From Odobenus rosmarus divergens (taxonomy: Eukaryota; Chordata; Mammalia; Carnivora; Odobenidae), in the NCBI RefSeq assembly GCF_000321225.1, contig NW_004450944.1:1129299-1193298 (forward strand): a stretch of 64,000 bases of DNA, in the 5' to 3' direction. Under the pieces are notes generated by a model. The model did no database searches, was not told the DNA's origin, and was given only the letters and a program-made list of their open reading frames with translations. Made by a program: the position numbers and the translations under genes. This document shows, piece by piece, positions 45,571-57,189 of the stretch (position 1 is its first letter; the number at the start of each line of letters is the position of its first letter).

Positions 45571-46229
45571 TTATTTGTACCTGAATAGAGGCGACCTCAA
45601 ACCTCTCCTTACCAAGCACAAGTCAGCATTTGTAGGAAGGTGATTTTACGTCCGACTATGTCACTTGGTACAGGGAGTTTGAGGTGACCAAACTGAACAT
45701 CTAGGTCCTCTTTCCATTCATTCCTGGAACCAGGATGGGCGACCACTACAATGTAGTAGAATAAAACTTTCCTCTCTGTTCTGTTTCTCCTATAACCATT
45801 GACTGTTCCAGGTGGAAGACACCCTAAAGATAAAGAAAGCTGTCAAAACCTCTCATGGGACACTTGAGAAAAGGGCAGTCACCTTCAGACAGTGCCCGCT
45901 GGGAGTGAGTGGGGACCCCGATGGGTCACCCTGTGCCTGGCCAGACAGCTTGGTAAACCACATACTAATTGCCCTGAAATACCTCAATAGGGCCAGTACC
46001 CACGGGTGAACACAACATCTAGTCAAGTAGATCATTCTGGGTTCCTAACATCTTCACTGGGCAGATGAATCTCCTCCCAAAATATTCCACCTTGAAATTG
46101 TACTTACTGCTATAGCATAAAATATAAATCGTGACAATCAATATATTTTTATTAAAATACTTTTGTATGTTGTTTGGGGTAGACGTATTAAAAATATACA
46201 AAAAATAAGTCTACAACACGGCAGGGCCT
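45571..46229. other. Unique sequence, no gene recognised
   Basis: Nothing is recognisable. An open frame at 45812-46009 has no domain. Confidence 0.4.
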
Positions 46230-46425
46230 TCAAAAACAGTATCATCTGACCCTCCTATGAAGTTACAGGGTAGGTGTTGTTGCGTTCATTTTGCAGAGGA
46301 GGAAATTCAGGTTCAAGGAAGTTAAGCAATGGGCTCAAATTTGTCTCGCTAACTAAGTGGCTAAGCCAGGATTTGAACCTGGGCTTGCCTGACTTCGAAG
46401 TCTCTTATCTCTTGATTATAGACTG
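46230..46425 (-). repeat. MIR SINE, reverse strand
   Basis: 'gaagttacagggtaggtgtt', 'tcattttgcagaggaggaaa', 'ttcaggttcaaggaagttaa', 'gcaatgggctcaaatttgtc' and 'aagccaggatttgaacctgg' match the reverse MIR core. Confidence 0.75.
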
Positions 46426-49400
46426 TCCCCAAATAGAGAGGGCAGCCTCTTGTAATCATTCTTTGCAAAAATCCCATGTCAGAGTAAGTGGATTAGTTGA
46501 TCAAAAAGCAGCTGTTGAAAGATATGCAAGCATCCCAGAACTAGCAGCAACACGAAGGAAAGCGGACTCCTGACCCAGTTGTTGTGTAGCTTCCAAAACT
46601 AAGACGTGGAATATCTATATGCTGTCAGCAAGAAGGGAAAGTGTTCCTTCCCTTTGGGTGTACAGTCAGCATCTTCCCTCCCCTGCTTCCATGACTCTCC
46701 AATGAGGCAGGAGAGGAGTTCCATTTTTCTTAGGAAAAAAAGAGAAAGGGTGAGTTCCTCGCTTTCCTAGCTGTAAGACTGTAAGTCCTTCATTCTGTAA
46801 TTAGCCAAGAGCAAATAACCACCAAGAGGCAGCTAAGTGAGCTGCTGAAGGCATGCATAGAGAAAAGGATAGATGCTCTGGCTACACTGCAGGAATTACC
46901 AACAGCTCACCTTCCCATCTTTCTAAGCAGATGGCAAGTTCTCCAAAACAAGGTCATTCATCACCAATGCTAACAGTACAGGCTGGGGTTCTACAATATT
47001 CTCCATCTTATCCACCAACTGAAATGTTATTCCTGCAGCATAAATCTTCCTGGGCTGAGGCCATCTGAAAAAACATTTTCGCATTTATTCTCGTCATGCA
47101 CTTGAACCCAGAGTTGTGCCCCGCTTTGTCTCATAGCTTGCTTAGCTTCCCACTTCTATGTACAGAGCATTCCAGAGCCTCTTGACTCCATGACCAGCAG
47201 GGGCTGGTGAATGCCAGGTTTGTGGACTTCCACGGGAGAATAAGGTTCTGTCATTTCTTGGTTTCAATATCCAAGAAAATTTCCCTCAGATGAAGGTTTC
47301 TGTGAGCATAGAGGCAGCCCTAAATCTTTACTTGTCTTGTTTGATAAACCACAGGATTTTCAGCTTGGAGATATGCATTAATCATGTCTTTTATTTTCTA
47401 AATTCTGATGGTTTGACATCTGGGGCCCCGCTGACCCTGGAGGGACAGCGTCTCTCAGGGGAAGCCAGTTCCTTGAGTAAACATACGAGTAATGAATAGT
47501 AAACATGGAGTACACTTTTCAAATGCAAACCAGTCAATCCAGAGTCCACCTCCTTTAGTGCCCTGTCACATTCTGGGCACTATCCACCTGCCCTAATCTG
47601 GTACCAGGGCCCAGCACTAGACAACTAGGGACAGCTCCTATTCCCCAGAGTCTACTGAAATTGTTCAAACTAGCAAATCCTAAACCTGCTTACCCTGCTT
47701 CACCCACTCCTTCCCATGGAAACCACAATAAAGGTTTTGCCCCCAGATGTGTCCTCACCCTCTTGACCAGGGTGCTTCCCCAGGTGGCCCTGAATGGTGT
47801 GGAATGCCCCCTTCTCTCCAGAATGGCGAGGAACAAGCTGTTTCAATGGCAGTCGGCTTCTACTGTTGGCCCTACCCTACCTCACATTTATCTATGAACA
47901 CATTATATTTTAAACCAAGATGGGAATTTCTCTCTACTAAGTCACTCTCACCAGACTCCAAGCCCATGTCCTACAAGACAGGAGAAAAATCTGGGTGGCC
48001 TCATCGTGCTTTTCTAAGACGAAAATCCTACAGTTACGACTGAAAGAAGAATCAAAAGAATCAAAGATAAGCAGATGCAAGTTTAATACTCTGCATATCG
48101 GAGGAAATTTACCCAAAGTGACCTAAGTTTAGTCACTGCCTGATTCAAACAAAAAATCTTGGTGCATTTTCCCCGTGGAACATTCATTAAAACCACTGCA
48201 AGCACGATTTCTGAGGATCTGGATTTTGTAACCTCATTAGTTTGTGTAAGAGCTCTCTGAGATTTGACCCAGTTTCAACTCCCAAAGTCTGAAAATAAAA
48301 TGTAAATGTTTTCTGTATAAGGATTTGGTCATGTGTCATTCGTCGACTAATAAAATGTGGGGCCATACTGCCCCACACAGAACTTGAAATGCTCCACGTG
48401 ATGCACCCCCCGGAAGGCACACATTCCATTAAATCCTGAGTGGGAGCACCTCCTAGAGAGGCGGGAAAAAATATCTGTATCTTCACTAGAACTACCCAAA
48501 GAAGGGAATTATACTCCTTCTAAAATGATTGAAGATACAGACAGTGACAACCATCACCTTTCATCACCGAAAGCTTGCAACATTCACATGGATTTAAATT
48601 CTCATAATTTACAGCACTACATTGATGTTTTAAGATGCTTTGGTGAATGCATGTTAAATAATGCATGTGGCTACTAAAAGCTGGCAAATCTTTCTCCTCA
48701 GTAGCTGAGGCAACACAGCTGAGTGGGTCCCCACAGCATCACCTTACAGTCTCTCTACCAGGACAGACCAGAGACCCCAGTTCCCGGATGAAAACTTCCT
48801 TTCATGTTTATGGCTGATTTTTTCCCCCTTTGCTTATGAATGTCTCGGGGCTTGAGATATGTGTGTAGTGTTGGAATCAGACCTTAGCTTGGAATTCTCT
48901 GTGGGGTCATTTGCCTCTACTTGAATTATTGCAGGCAGTGAGAGAAAGCTCTACAGGTTACCTTAAAGATGGTCACAGAAAAAGAACAACCAAAGACCAG
49001 AAATATGCAGGCACTTTTTCTTGTCTTCTATGATGGATTGAGCATTTTTTTAAAACTCTGAAATTTTCCATTGTTTATTAGGATGATCCTTAAAATTACA
49101 TCTAAACCTGTTTGATTTCATAAAAATGATGTCAGGGGACTACTAATCTTCTCAGGATATTGGCTTTGGGGTCAGCTTTTGCTAAGGGCTGTGTTTATAT
49201 GGACATACTCAGCACTTCCTTGTCCTCCATGTGAGGACCTCTACTTCCTGTCATCTCACCAGTGCCTTTCACTGACCCCAGCATGAGGGGAGCAGGCTTG
49301 CTGGGGAAGTTAGAATGACAAAGTATCTCCCCTCAGGCAGGGTCACTCAACCTACCTCAAACTGATTTTTAAAGATCCTAAAATGAAATGATTCTATAAC

Positions 49401-50349
49401 CCTGGGCCATGTTTAGGGTTTCCTTCACCATCCAGAAAGACCTCCCTGTTTCCAAGCCAAGAGCTCCCTTACCCAGTTGAAAGTGCTGGCATTCCTTGGG
49501 GCTGATAACAGGGGTGCCTGCCTGTTGCCCAGCTGAAAGGGCAGAGAAAAGCCCCTGGAATTCAGACTCTTGTTAGCAAATGATTACTGGACCAGATATG
49601 TCATTATTTGAAAAGTGAACCTATTTCTTGAATGAATTGTTGATTTTCTGTTTTGAATCAGTACAAAAGGGAGTTGGGTCACTGCTTCTGACTTGGGGCA
49701 AAGTTTCAATGAACTTCTTTTTCTGTCTGCTCTGTGGCCATGTACCTGACACAACTTGCCCACTGACCATGGGATGACAGGATCCACAGCCACGCTGGCA
49801 GGGACACCAAGGCAGGCCCGTCTCCAGGAGATGTGCGACTCCCGTGAGGGCCAGCGATGGCTTGGTGATTCCCTGACGGTCCCGCAAAACCTTCCCTGGG
49901 CTGCAGGGCCATCCCATAGGACACTTTCATACAACCTTCCCTCCCCTTTCCACCCTCCCTTACAGGCACTTCCCTAGGAAAGTCCTTGCGTGTTTCATCC
50001 CATTCTGGCATCTGTTTCTCGGAGGCTCCTGTGATGACGCTGGGACGTCTGCTGGAGGCTCAGCCAAGGGCACACCCAAGGCCTTGCTGAATTCATGTCA
50101 ATATTTTCTTCCCACTAATTAACTGGTCAGTTCAAACTTTCACAGGTGTATAAAGGCTGTTCCACCCCACCCCAAAGTCCAAGGTATTCTTTGCTCATAC
50201 CGAGCAGGAATAGAAGACTGGCTGGGGTCCTGAGGGCAGGCAGAGGATGAGAGGTCACGACCCTGGTGGATACCCCAGCCCTGGATCAAGGGTGAAGACA
50301 ACCGCAGAGTCCAAGACGCCAAACAGGAAGAATGGGGCGGGGTGTGATG
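46426..50349. other. Long repeat-poor stretch, no gene recognised
   Basis: About 3.9 kb in which I recognise no interspersed repeat or exon, the longest such stretch in the window. The AT-rich part 48540-49140 has words such as 'cataatttacagcactacat' and 'attgtttattaggatgatcc'. Scarcity of repeats may reflect constraint on non-coding sequence, or simply age beyond my recognition. Confidence 0.4.
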
Positions 50350-50699
50350 GTGCCTGTGTGTGTGCATGTGCATATGTGCATGTGATTGTGTGTGTGTACG
50401 TGCATGAGTGTTTGTGCATGTATCCAAGTCTTTGTGTGCCTGTGTAGGTCCATGTGTGTCCATGTGCCAGTGTGCATGTGTCTCTGTGTGCATCTGTACA
50501 CGAGTGTTTCTCCACGTGTATGTGTGCATGCCTTCATGCATGTGTGTGATAATGTGTGCAAGTGTGGGCCTGTGTGTACCTGTAAGTGCATGTACACATG
50601 CATGCAGGTATGTGTGTGCCTGCCTACATGTGCATGTGTGTACATGTGTGTGAACATGTGTGCGTGTGTACACATGTGCAGGCATACATGTGTGTGGTC
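50350..50699. repeat. Long alternating TG/CA low-complexity tract (~350 bp)
   Basis: An almost continuous alternating purine-pyrimidine tract of TGTG, GCATGTG, ACATG and CACGTG words with occasional interruptions and no fixed period. Long open frames on both strands across it (148 and 181 codons, rich in Cys/Val or His/Thr) are artefacts of the repeat. Such DNA readily adopts Z-form under supercoiling. Confidence 0.88.
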
Positions 50700-50860
50700 A
50701 CAGGCTGGGGCAGGGGCATCTCAAGGGAGCAGCGCTGCTAACATGGATCAGCTGCATTTTTCTGCACTATTTTCCCCATTAACTCTCTCTCCGAAGGCTG
50801 CAGAAACCCTGCAGTACAGGTTCTGTTTTTAATTTCCACACAAATCAATTGGGAGAACGG

Positions 50861-50995
50861 CCTTTCCCTCCCCCTTTCTCTCCTCCCCCTCCCCCATTCC
50901 CTCCTTTCCCCTTTTCCTCCACCCCTCCCTCCTCCCTTCCCTCTGTGCTTTTCCTCCTCACCCAATTTCCCTCCCATCTCCTATTTCCTTTCTTT
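50861..50995. repeat. Polypyrimidine tract
   Basis: About 135 bases, almost all C and T on the plus strand, made of CCCTCC/TTTCCC blocks with a few purine interruptions. This is a candidate for intramolecular triplex formation. Confidence 0.85.
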
Positions 50996-51244
50996 GGGTT
51001 CCAGGCCCTTGGTCTGACTGGAGACAGCACCTGCCTGAACAGAGAACCAGAGAACACCCTTTAGTTTTCCTATCTTCTCTGCTTAATTCTCCTTCCTCTC
51101 CTTGGTGAGCCCAGAAAACAAAACAGGGGTCTGTGGCATGTCTCTATAAAACCCATGCCAGCCGAGATTACAGCTCCAGGACCAAAACCCAGACAGAGAT
51201 GGGCTTTACCCCAGCAAGAGCCACAAGGAATCTCAGCTCAATGG

Positions 51245-51478
51245 AAAAGGCTGGGGGTGGGGGAAGGGATTAAGAGACGTGAGGAGGGAAAGGGTGGGAG
51301 TTGGGGAGGGGGCTGAAGAAGGGCGGGGGGTGAGGGTACAGGAGGGGTGGGGTTTGGAGGGGGGCAGGGAAGAGAAGGGTGGGGGTGGAGAGGAGACTCC
51401 AGAGGGTTGGGAAGGTGGAGAGAGTGGGTCTGGGAGAGGCAGGAAGGAGAGGGGGCCTGGGGAGGGTGAAAGAGACCA
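51245..51478. repeat. Polypurine, G-rich tract
   Basis: About 230 bases of GGGG/GGAGG/GAAGGG with few pyrimidines, then a switch to a short pyrimidine block (51486-51518). It has many closely spaced G runs and so multiple overlapping G-quadruplex possibilities. The overlapping open frames here are compositional artefacts. Confidence 0.85.
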
Positions 51479-51639
51479 AACGGAGCCCCTCCCTCCCCCC
51501 AACCTCTCTCCCTCCCTGGGACCTCACACCCATGGGTACCCCAGAAACGCCTTCCAGCAGACAGGAGTGGTAGGCTGCCTTCCTACTATTTAATTCCAAC
51601 CACCACCACCCCCCCTTTCCTCCAAATTATGCAGACAGG

Positions 51640-52270
51640 CTTTCCCCACTGCAGTTCTGGATTAAAAATGAGATTTATTGTGAGGAAATTCTCCCTGCTT
51701 TAGGGTGACATAACTTCAAATCAGATGACAGGTTCATAATCAGCAACACGGAGGATGCCTTTTATGGGTCAGCCAGAAATGAAGATGGAGTAACCACCCT
51801 GCCGCTCTCCTGTGACAGTGTACTTATGAGCCCCTGGGATGCACCGTAGAGAGGTTCTGCGCCGGGCACATTATTTATTTAGCAGATCGGCAGTGCTCCG
51901 AAGACAACCTTCAGTGAACCTGGCTGTCAAGTAAAGGGGGCAGTATATTAAAATGACACAGTAAATTCAAGTCCAATTTCCCATCGTTTTCCACACAAAC
52001 ATGTGGCTTTATCCTGGACTCTAGAAAGAACAGCATCTACTGAATGGGGGGCGGGGCGGGGAGGGAGAATAGAGTAATCGAAATGCTGTGTATTTATTAC
52101 CTTTGCATTTATTTACATGGCACTCCTGGCGTTTATTTCCTAGATTTTTCAACCATAAAAATGAGAGGTTCAGCATTACGCTGCAGTATTGATTGACTAA
52201 CCCTGAACCATGCGTGTCATTCCCTTTCCCCAGAAATCATTAGGTTAAATCACTGGAAACTGGCATTTCT
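51640..52270. promoter_or_regulatory. Candidate non-coding regulatory element
   Basis: A repeat-free, balanced-composition block. It contains 'cctttgcatttatttacatg' at 52100-52119 (an octamer/POU-like TTTGCAT abutting a forkhead-like TTATTTAC), a PBX/HOX-like 'tgattgact' (52190-52198), 'cattatttatttagcag' (51869-51885) and 'catcgttttccacac'. The motif clustering and absence of repeats suggest an enhancer. Function is inferred and conservation was not tested. Confidence 0.35.
52046..52065 (+). other. Compact G-quadruplex motif
   Basis: Four G runs of 6, 4, 4 and 3 separated by single-nucleotide loops (C, C, A). This is the tightest canonical G-quadruplex pattern in the window and sits inside the repeat-free candidate regulatory block. 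Confidence 0.85.
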
Positions 52271-53350
52271 GCATGTTAAAAGTGGTCAAATGCCAGCAAC
52301 TTCCCACCAGCCAGCCAATGCACACCAGCCCCTCGATTCTTTTCTTGGGGATAATAGAGATAAAGGTGAGGACAGTGGGGGAAAGCTGAGCTGTTTTCTT
52401 TTGCCCACACAGTTCATACCCTTCCTCCGGCGGGTAACCTTCAGAAAAATGAAACTCTGGCTGCTGCTAATTGCAGCCCATGGTTGGGGGGGGGCATTAT
52501 TTCAGATTTTTTTAAAAAACAGCATTATATTTCCTTTTAAAGTTCTTAGGGGCAGAGAGAGGTTCTCCCTAGAGGAGAAAGGGGAACTTGTAGATGGAAA
52601 GAAAACGTCCCACGTGTGCTGCAGCTGAGAAAAGTCACAAATGGAATACCATAACTTGTCTATCATCCATTTAAAATATCCCCAAAGTGCAGATGAGGGT
52701 ATTTTGTGTATGTAGACCACACTCTTTATATGAAGTGTTTCCACAGTTGCCACCTGGGCAAGGCAGGTAAGAGCTCCATTTGTAGGGAGGAAACAGGAGG
52801 ATGAGGAATTTCTAACGTGCCCAAGTCCCTACAGTACAGAATTGATAGAATCTGGGGTGGATGGGAACTCAGAACCCCAATCGATGGCATCTTCTCTTCT
52901 GCCTGCCAGACAACAACGAGGGCTTGCCCATGCCATCCCCACCCGCTCAAAGGACAGAATCCATACCAGCAATTCCACCCGAAGCTTATTTCTGGTCAGT
53001 TACATTGTAGGTTTTATGAGGTTGAGGAAAAGGAACATTTCCAGAAGCCACACTTTCTCCACATCCTCACTCTTCATGGGAATCTCCCAGCCCTCGCTAA
53101 TGGTGCCATGAACCCAAGTCAGGCGTTTATGTTCAAGAAGTCTCTCAGACTCTCGTGACTCCTATTTAACACACAGTAGTAATGCTATTACAGACTGGGT
53201 AGCTATGTCCAAGCCCACGGGATGTTCAAGCTGGCAAACAAAGGAGAATGACTGGACTTTACTGGTGTGAAAAGACCTATTAGAAGCAAACTGGAAGGGA
53301 AGAGAAGTGGCCATTGGCAGCCAACCTTGAAGAGAGTGAACAGAAACTAC
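52271..53350. other. Unique sequence, no gene recognised
   Basis: A G9 run is at 52487-52495. Open frames (52290-52628, 52817-53158) show no known domain. Confidence 0.4.
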
Positions 53351-53366
53351 AATAATCACAACCAGG

Positions 53367-53573
53367 GGGGCCTGGGTGGCTCAGTTGGTTAAGCGACTGC
53401 CTTCGGCTCAGGTCATGATCCTGGAGTCCCGGGATCGAGTCCCGCATCAGGCTCCCTGCTCGGCGGGGAGTCTGCTTCTCCCTCTGACCCTCTTCCCTCT
53501 CATGCTCTCTCTCTACCATTCTCTCTCTCTCACTCTCTCAATAAATAAATAAAAATCTTTAAAATAAAAAAAA
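53367..53573 (+). repeat. Can-SINE (SINEC), forward strand
   Basis: Head 'ggggcctgggtggctcagtt', 'tgccttcggctcaggtcatg', 'cccgggatcgagtcccgcat', a CT-rich run and the tail 'caataaataaataaaaatct'. A perfect 16-bp target-site duplication, 'aataatcacaaccagg', is at 53351-53366 and 53574-53589. It is near-consensus and young. Confidence 0.95.
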
Positions 53574-53589
53574 AATAATCACAACCAGG

Positions 53590-54653
53590 CCGGGCTAATG
53601 TCCTTATATTAATTCTACTGAGTTATTAAGAAATAACAAAGTAATGGACCCTAGACACAGTATAGGGAGGCAGGAAAGCATATTAGAAAGATTGCACTGG
53701 AGTGAATGAAAACCAACGAGGGCTGTGTTTTATTGTTGCTGAGTTGGTGCTTGAAGGAATTTTTCAATGATTTGAGTAACTGAAGCATAAGGAGCACAGC
53801 AATGCCCAATCCCTGACGTGTTACTGCAAATACGTTGGTTTGTTACATGCGTGCAGAGAACAGAATTTCTGATAAGCTTCTAAAAATGGGGATTTATCCA
53901 CTGTTATTTAAGTTGCACATGAATACCCAAGGCTGCACCTTTAGCCAAACATAAAGTGGCCTCTAGAAACGAAGAGCATGTTTCCTGATGGAAGATAAGG
54001 ACCGCTTTCCAGGGAACCTTTGTAGATCCCACAGGAGCCTATCAGTGAACCGATTTCCCACTGCCTTCTAGTGCTCCCAGCCTCTGGCAAGTAACTTTTT
54101 TTCCAAAAGCAAACTTTATCGTGCCTGGGTCAGCCCAGGACAGGCCTGCTGGAGGACGAGGGCAAGGATGGGTCTTGAACAGAAGCGCCGCAGGACTGGC
54201 TCGTGAGGTCCCGGCCAACAGCTTGTTTCATGGCCCCCGCCTCCGATTGGGGCCGGTGTGCACCCACCCGCCCCTGCGGGGGCTGCTAAAGCCTGTGTGG
54301 TATCTGAGAAGCTGGGAAACATCAAATCCATTTTTTTTTAACTGCAGTCAGTTACACTTTGACATAATGTGCTCGCTCTACTTTTCCTCAACTTCAAGTT
54401 ACCCTTTCAGGTGAGTACCACTAAGTCGAAGGCACCAGGTCCACACGTATATCTGAGAAAGGTAAAATAAATGCCCCATTTTCCCTGTGCGTCCAGAGGT
54501 TGGGGACACGCAGGAGTGGACCTACTGATCTGAGCCATGGTCATGGTGTTGACTGCCTTTTTTTGTGCCAGGGGCTCACTGCTGCCAGCCCGGCCCACCC
54601 TGTGCTCCAGGCCTCTGCACATCCGTTTCCCAAACACATTTACACACGTGAGC
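53590..54653. other. Unique sequence with a small CpG-bearing patch
   Basis: No repeat is firmly recognised. 54150-54300 is locally GC- and CpG-richer and holds an inverted CCAAT word in 'cctccgattggggccggtgt'. It is too short for a CpG island, and no transcript signal is evident. Confidence 0.4.
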
Positions 54654-54765
54654 ATGTGCACACACACACACACGGGCACAAACACGCTCATTCACATGCA
54701 CCCACGTGCACCCTCATATATACGCACGCACGCATATATGCATATGCATGCACAGAAACACATCT
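54654..54765. repeat. CA/GCATAT alternating low-complexity tract
   Basis: A CA-rich run (54657-54676) followed by 'cgcacgcacgcatatatgca' and related words. It is alternating purine-pyrimidine and Z-prone. Open frames through it (54500-54772, 54537-55169) are not supported as genes. Confidence 0.82.
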
Positions 54766-55039
54766 GCCTTAGTGTGGACGATCAACTGCCTCCTTACCTT
54801 AGTCCAAACACTCTGGAGTCCTTTGATTTCCTTTATCCCACATCCGATCAAGCCCTCAGCCAGTCCCCATCTCCCTCTCCGGTCTCACTGCCATTGGACG
54901 AGGCACTGGCCGTCACTCGTCTGAACGGCCACAGTGACCTCCTATGTCCGACCTCATTTGCTCTCAAGTCTCAAGCGCATTCTCCAACAGAACCTACCGA
55001 AAACTCAAATGTACAGTCTGTACCAAAGGAAACGTGGCA

Positions 55040-55600
55040 ACATCTCATGAATGAAATGCGCACTTGCCCTTCAATGCAGGAAGCCCATTTGCAGGAGTTT
55101 GCCTGGAAGATACATATCCACAAATCAAAATCATTTGCCACGGTGTTATTTGTAATAGCAAAATATTGAACACAAACAAGTGCCCATCCCTAGGACATTA
55201 AAAACTTCCAAAAAATACGTTTCCAAAAAATAAAACTGAAGATGAAAAAGCAAACCCTAAATTGTATTCAAATGAATCTAATCGTACACATTGGTATTAT
55301 AGCCGTGCACACAAATAATGAATTCAGATACTCTGATTATACACTCTCGGTAAGATCCGTTCTAAAAAGGAAAGTAACTGCAAAGAAATCTTGCACTTTA
55401 CCTAGTAAGCCTGCTTTTAGTGGTGGTGTGACTAGTATAGTCATCCAGAATGACTGTGGATATTGTAGAATAGAGCAAAGAAGTATGTGAGTTCATATAT
55501 TTGGGGATCAACGTGGGGATACAGAAGTGGGGAAAAAGAACCCTGTGAGGAATCGGTGTTATTTGCATATACTTGCAAGTTTTAAAAAAAAAATACACAT
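55040..55600 (+). repeat. Old L1 (L1M) 3' region, forward strand
   Basis: 'cttcaatgcaggaagcccat', 'tttgcaggagtttgcctgga', 'cacggtgttatttgtaatag', 'caaaatattgaacacaaaca' and 'agtgcccatccctaggacat' resemble the L1M 3' region (ttatttgtaatagcaaaa... gtccatcaataggg). The downstream limit is unclear. Confidence 0.55.
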
Positions 55601-55889
55601 TTCCTAGCACTCCCCACTCTAAGTGCCTAGAAACGATGACATTTCTGTAGTTGCCGAGCACAGCTGGTACCCAGGCAATGATTTCCAATGATCATTCCTC
55701 TCTCGAAGCAACCAGGACTCCTCAGAGAAGTGCTCATTTCCAAGTGTGGAACACGAAAGAACCAAGCGAGGCAAAAAGCCCAGAAGTCCTCAAAGTCAAA
55801 TGGGGACCCATCAAAGACACACGAGCTGGCTTGAAGGGGTTCCCACTGGCCCAGTTTGGGACAATTTGAGCATCAACAAGCACAGTGGC

Positions 55890-56730
55890 ATTTTCTAACA
55901 CCCTGAATAAAATATGAATCCCATGAGCCTCAAGTGATGATTTTTTAAAAATGGGGTGTGGTGGGGAGCTCTTCCTGAGAGAATGCCAATCTACAAACGG
56001 AGAAGGAAAAGACAGAATTGCACAATCATCCTTAGTTATAAAGAATAAGATGTTTCTGGACAATGGAGAGACCCTGGTGACAGCCGAGTGAACAATTTAG
56101 GCCAGAACACTGGGCCAGGCTGGAGGAGTGCTTTTGCCAAAAATGTTTAACCTTCATCTAGTTATGACTGAACCATCACACAGATCCAGACGGAGGGACA
56201 TTCCACTAAGCCATTGGCCTGTACTCTCAACAAAGGACAGTGTCAAGAAACACAAAACAACAAAAGGTAGGGGGCATTCTACCTTGAAAGAGACTAAAGA
56301 GCCAGTGTCCCCAAGGGCAACATGTCTTCTTGATCGGACCCTAGATGTAGACTAGAAGAGCTATAAAGTTCATTTTGGGGAAAAGAGAGGAAATTTAACT
56401 GTGGACCGGATGTCGGATAACACATTCAGTATATTATGAGTGTTTGGTCCTTGGGTATGATAATGGCATTGTGGTTAACGGAAAACTGTGGTTAATGTGG
56501 GAAAACGAATCTCCTTTCTTCCTGAAGACCCACCCTCAATTATTTAGTCATGATGTCTGTAATCTACTTTCAAAGATTGTAGAAAAAAAAGGTGGAAAGA
56601 AGGTCAATATGACATATTTGACAGGTGTTAACAACCTGAGAATCCCTGTGTAGGGTGCACAGTCATTTGTTGTACTATTCTTTCAGCTTTTCTGAAGGTT
56701 TGGAAGTTTCAAAATAAAGAGTTGGAGAGA
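55890..56730 (+). repeat. Old L1 3' UTR (L1MC-L1ME type), forward strand
   Basis: 'ttaaccttcatctagttatg', 'cagacggagggacattccac', 'cattggcctgtactctcaac', 'gagactaaagagccagtgtc', 'cttgggtatgataatggcat', 'catgatgtctgtaatctact', 'tgtactattctttcagcttt' and 'aaggtttggaagtttcaaaa' follow a well-known old L1 3' UTR. The 3' end is at 'aaaataaagagttgg'. The 5' limit is estimated. Confidence 0.75.
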
Positions 56731-56734
56731 AGGA

Positions 56735-57180
56735 CTTTCCTCAGTCACTCTCAGAGTGAAGTCTAGACTCTGACCCAGCAAATGGTCTTGGCTGTTTGGT
56801 CTTGGCTCAGTCTCTCAGCTACATCTCTCCTCAACACCCAGCCCCCCAAACTGAGCCTCCAGCCCTGGGACCTTTTGCTATAACCACACTGCTCTGTCTG
56901 CTGTTCCTTCATCACACCATGCTTTTCCTCCTGGCTCTACCACAGCTCATGTGGTTCCTTCACCATGAAGGATTCCTTCCTTCCTTTTCATACTGTAACT
57001 GTTTTTCATCTAAACTCATCCCAGATGAGGCTCCTTGCTGGGCAAATGCCTTTTCTGCACTTCCCTACCTCTCCCTCCAGGCTCCATGCCTACTCCCATT
57101 AAATCATGCACCATGTAATATTGAGATGATCTGCCGATGTAACTGGCATCCTGCACTCTACAGTATGCTCTCCAGATAGA
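56735..57180 (+). repeat. L2 LINE fragment, forward strand
   Basis: 'ctctgtctgctgttccttca', 'tcacaccatgcttttcctcc', 'tcatctaaactcatcccaga', 'tgccttttctgcacttccct' and the preceding 'agtgaagtctagactctgac' resemble plus-sense L2 3' sequence (aagtccaaactc... ttgctgttcct...). It is very degenerate. Confidence 0.5.
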
Positions 57181-57189
57181 ACTGGCTTC

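Noticed and set aside
50140..50832. Cys-rich and His-rich open frames on both strands, resembling small secreted or metal-binding proteins
   Set aside because: They are translations of an alternating TG/CA repeat. The apparent motifs come from the repeat.
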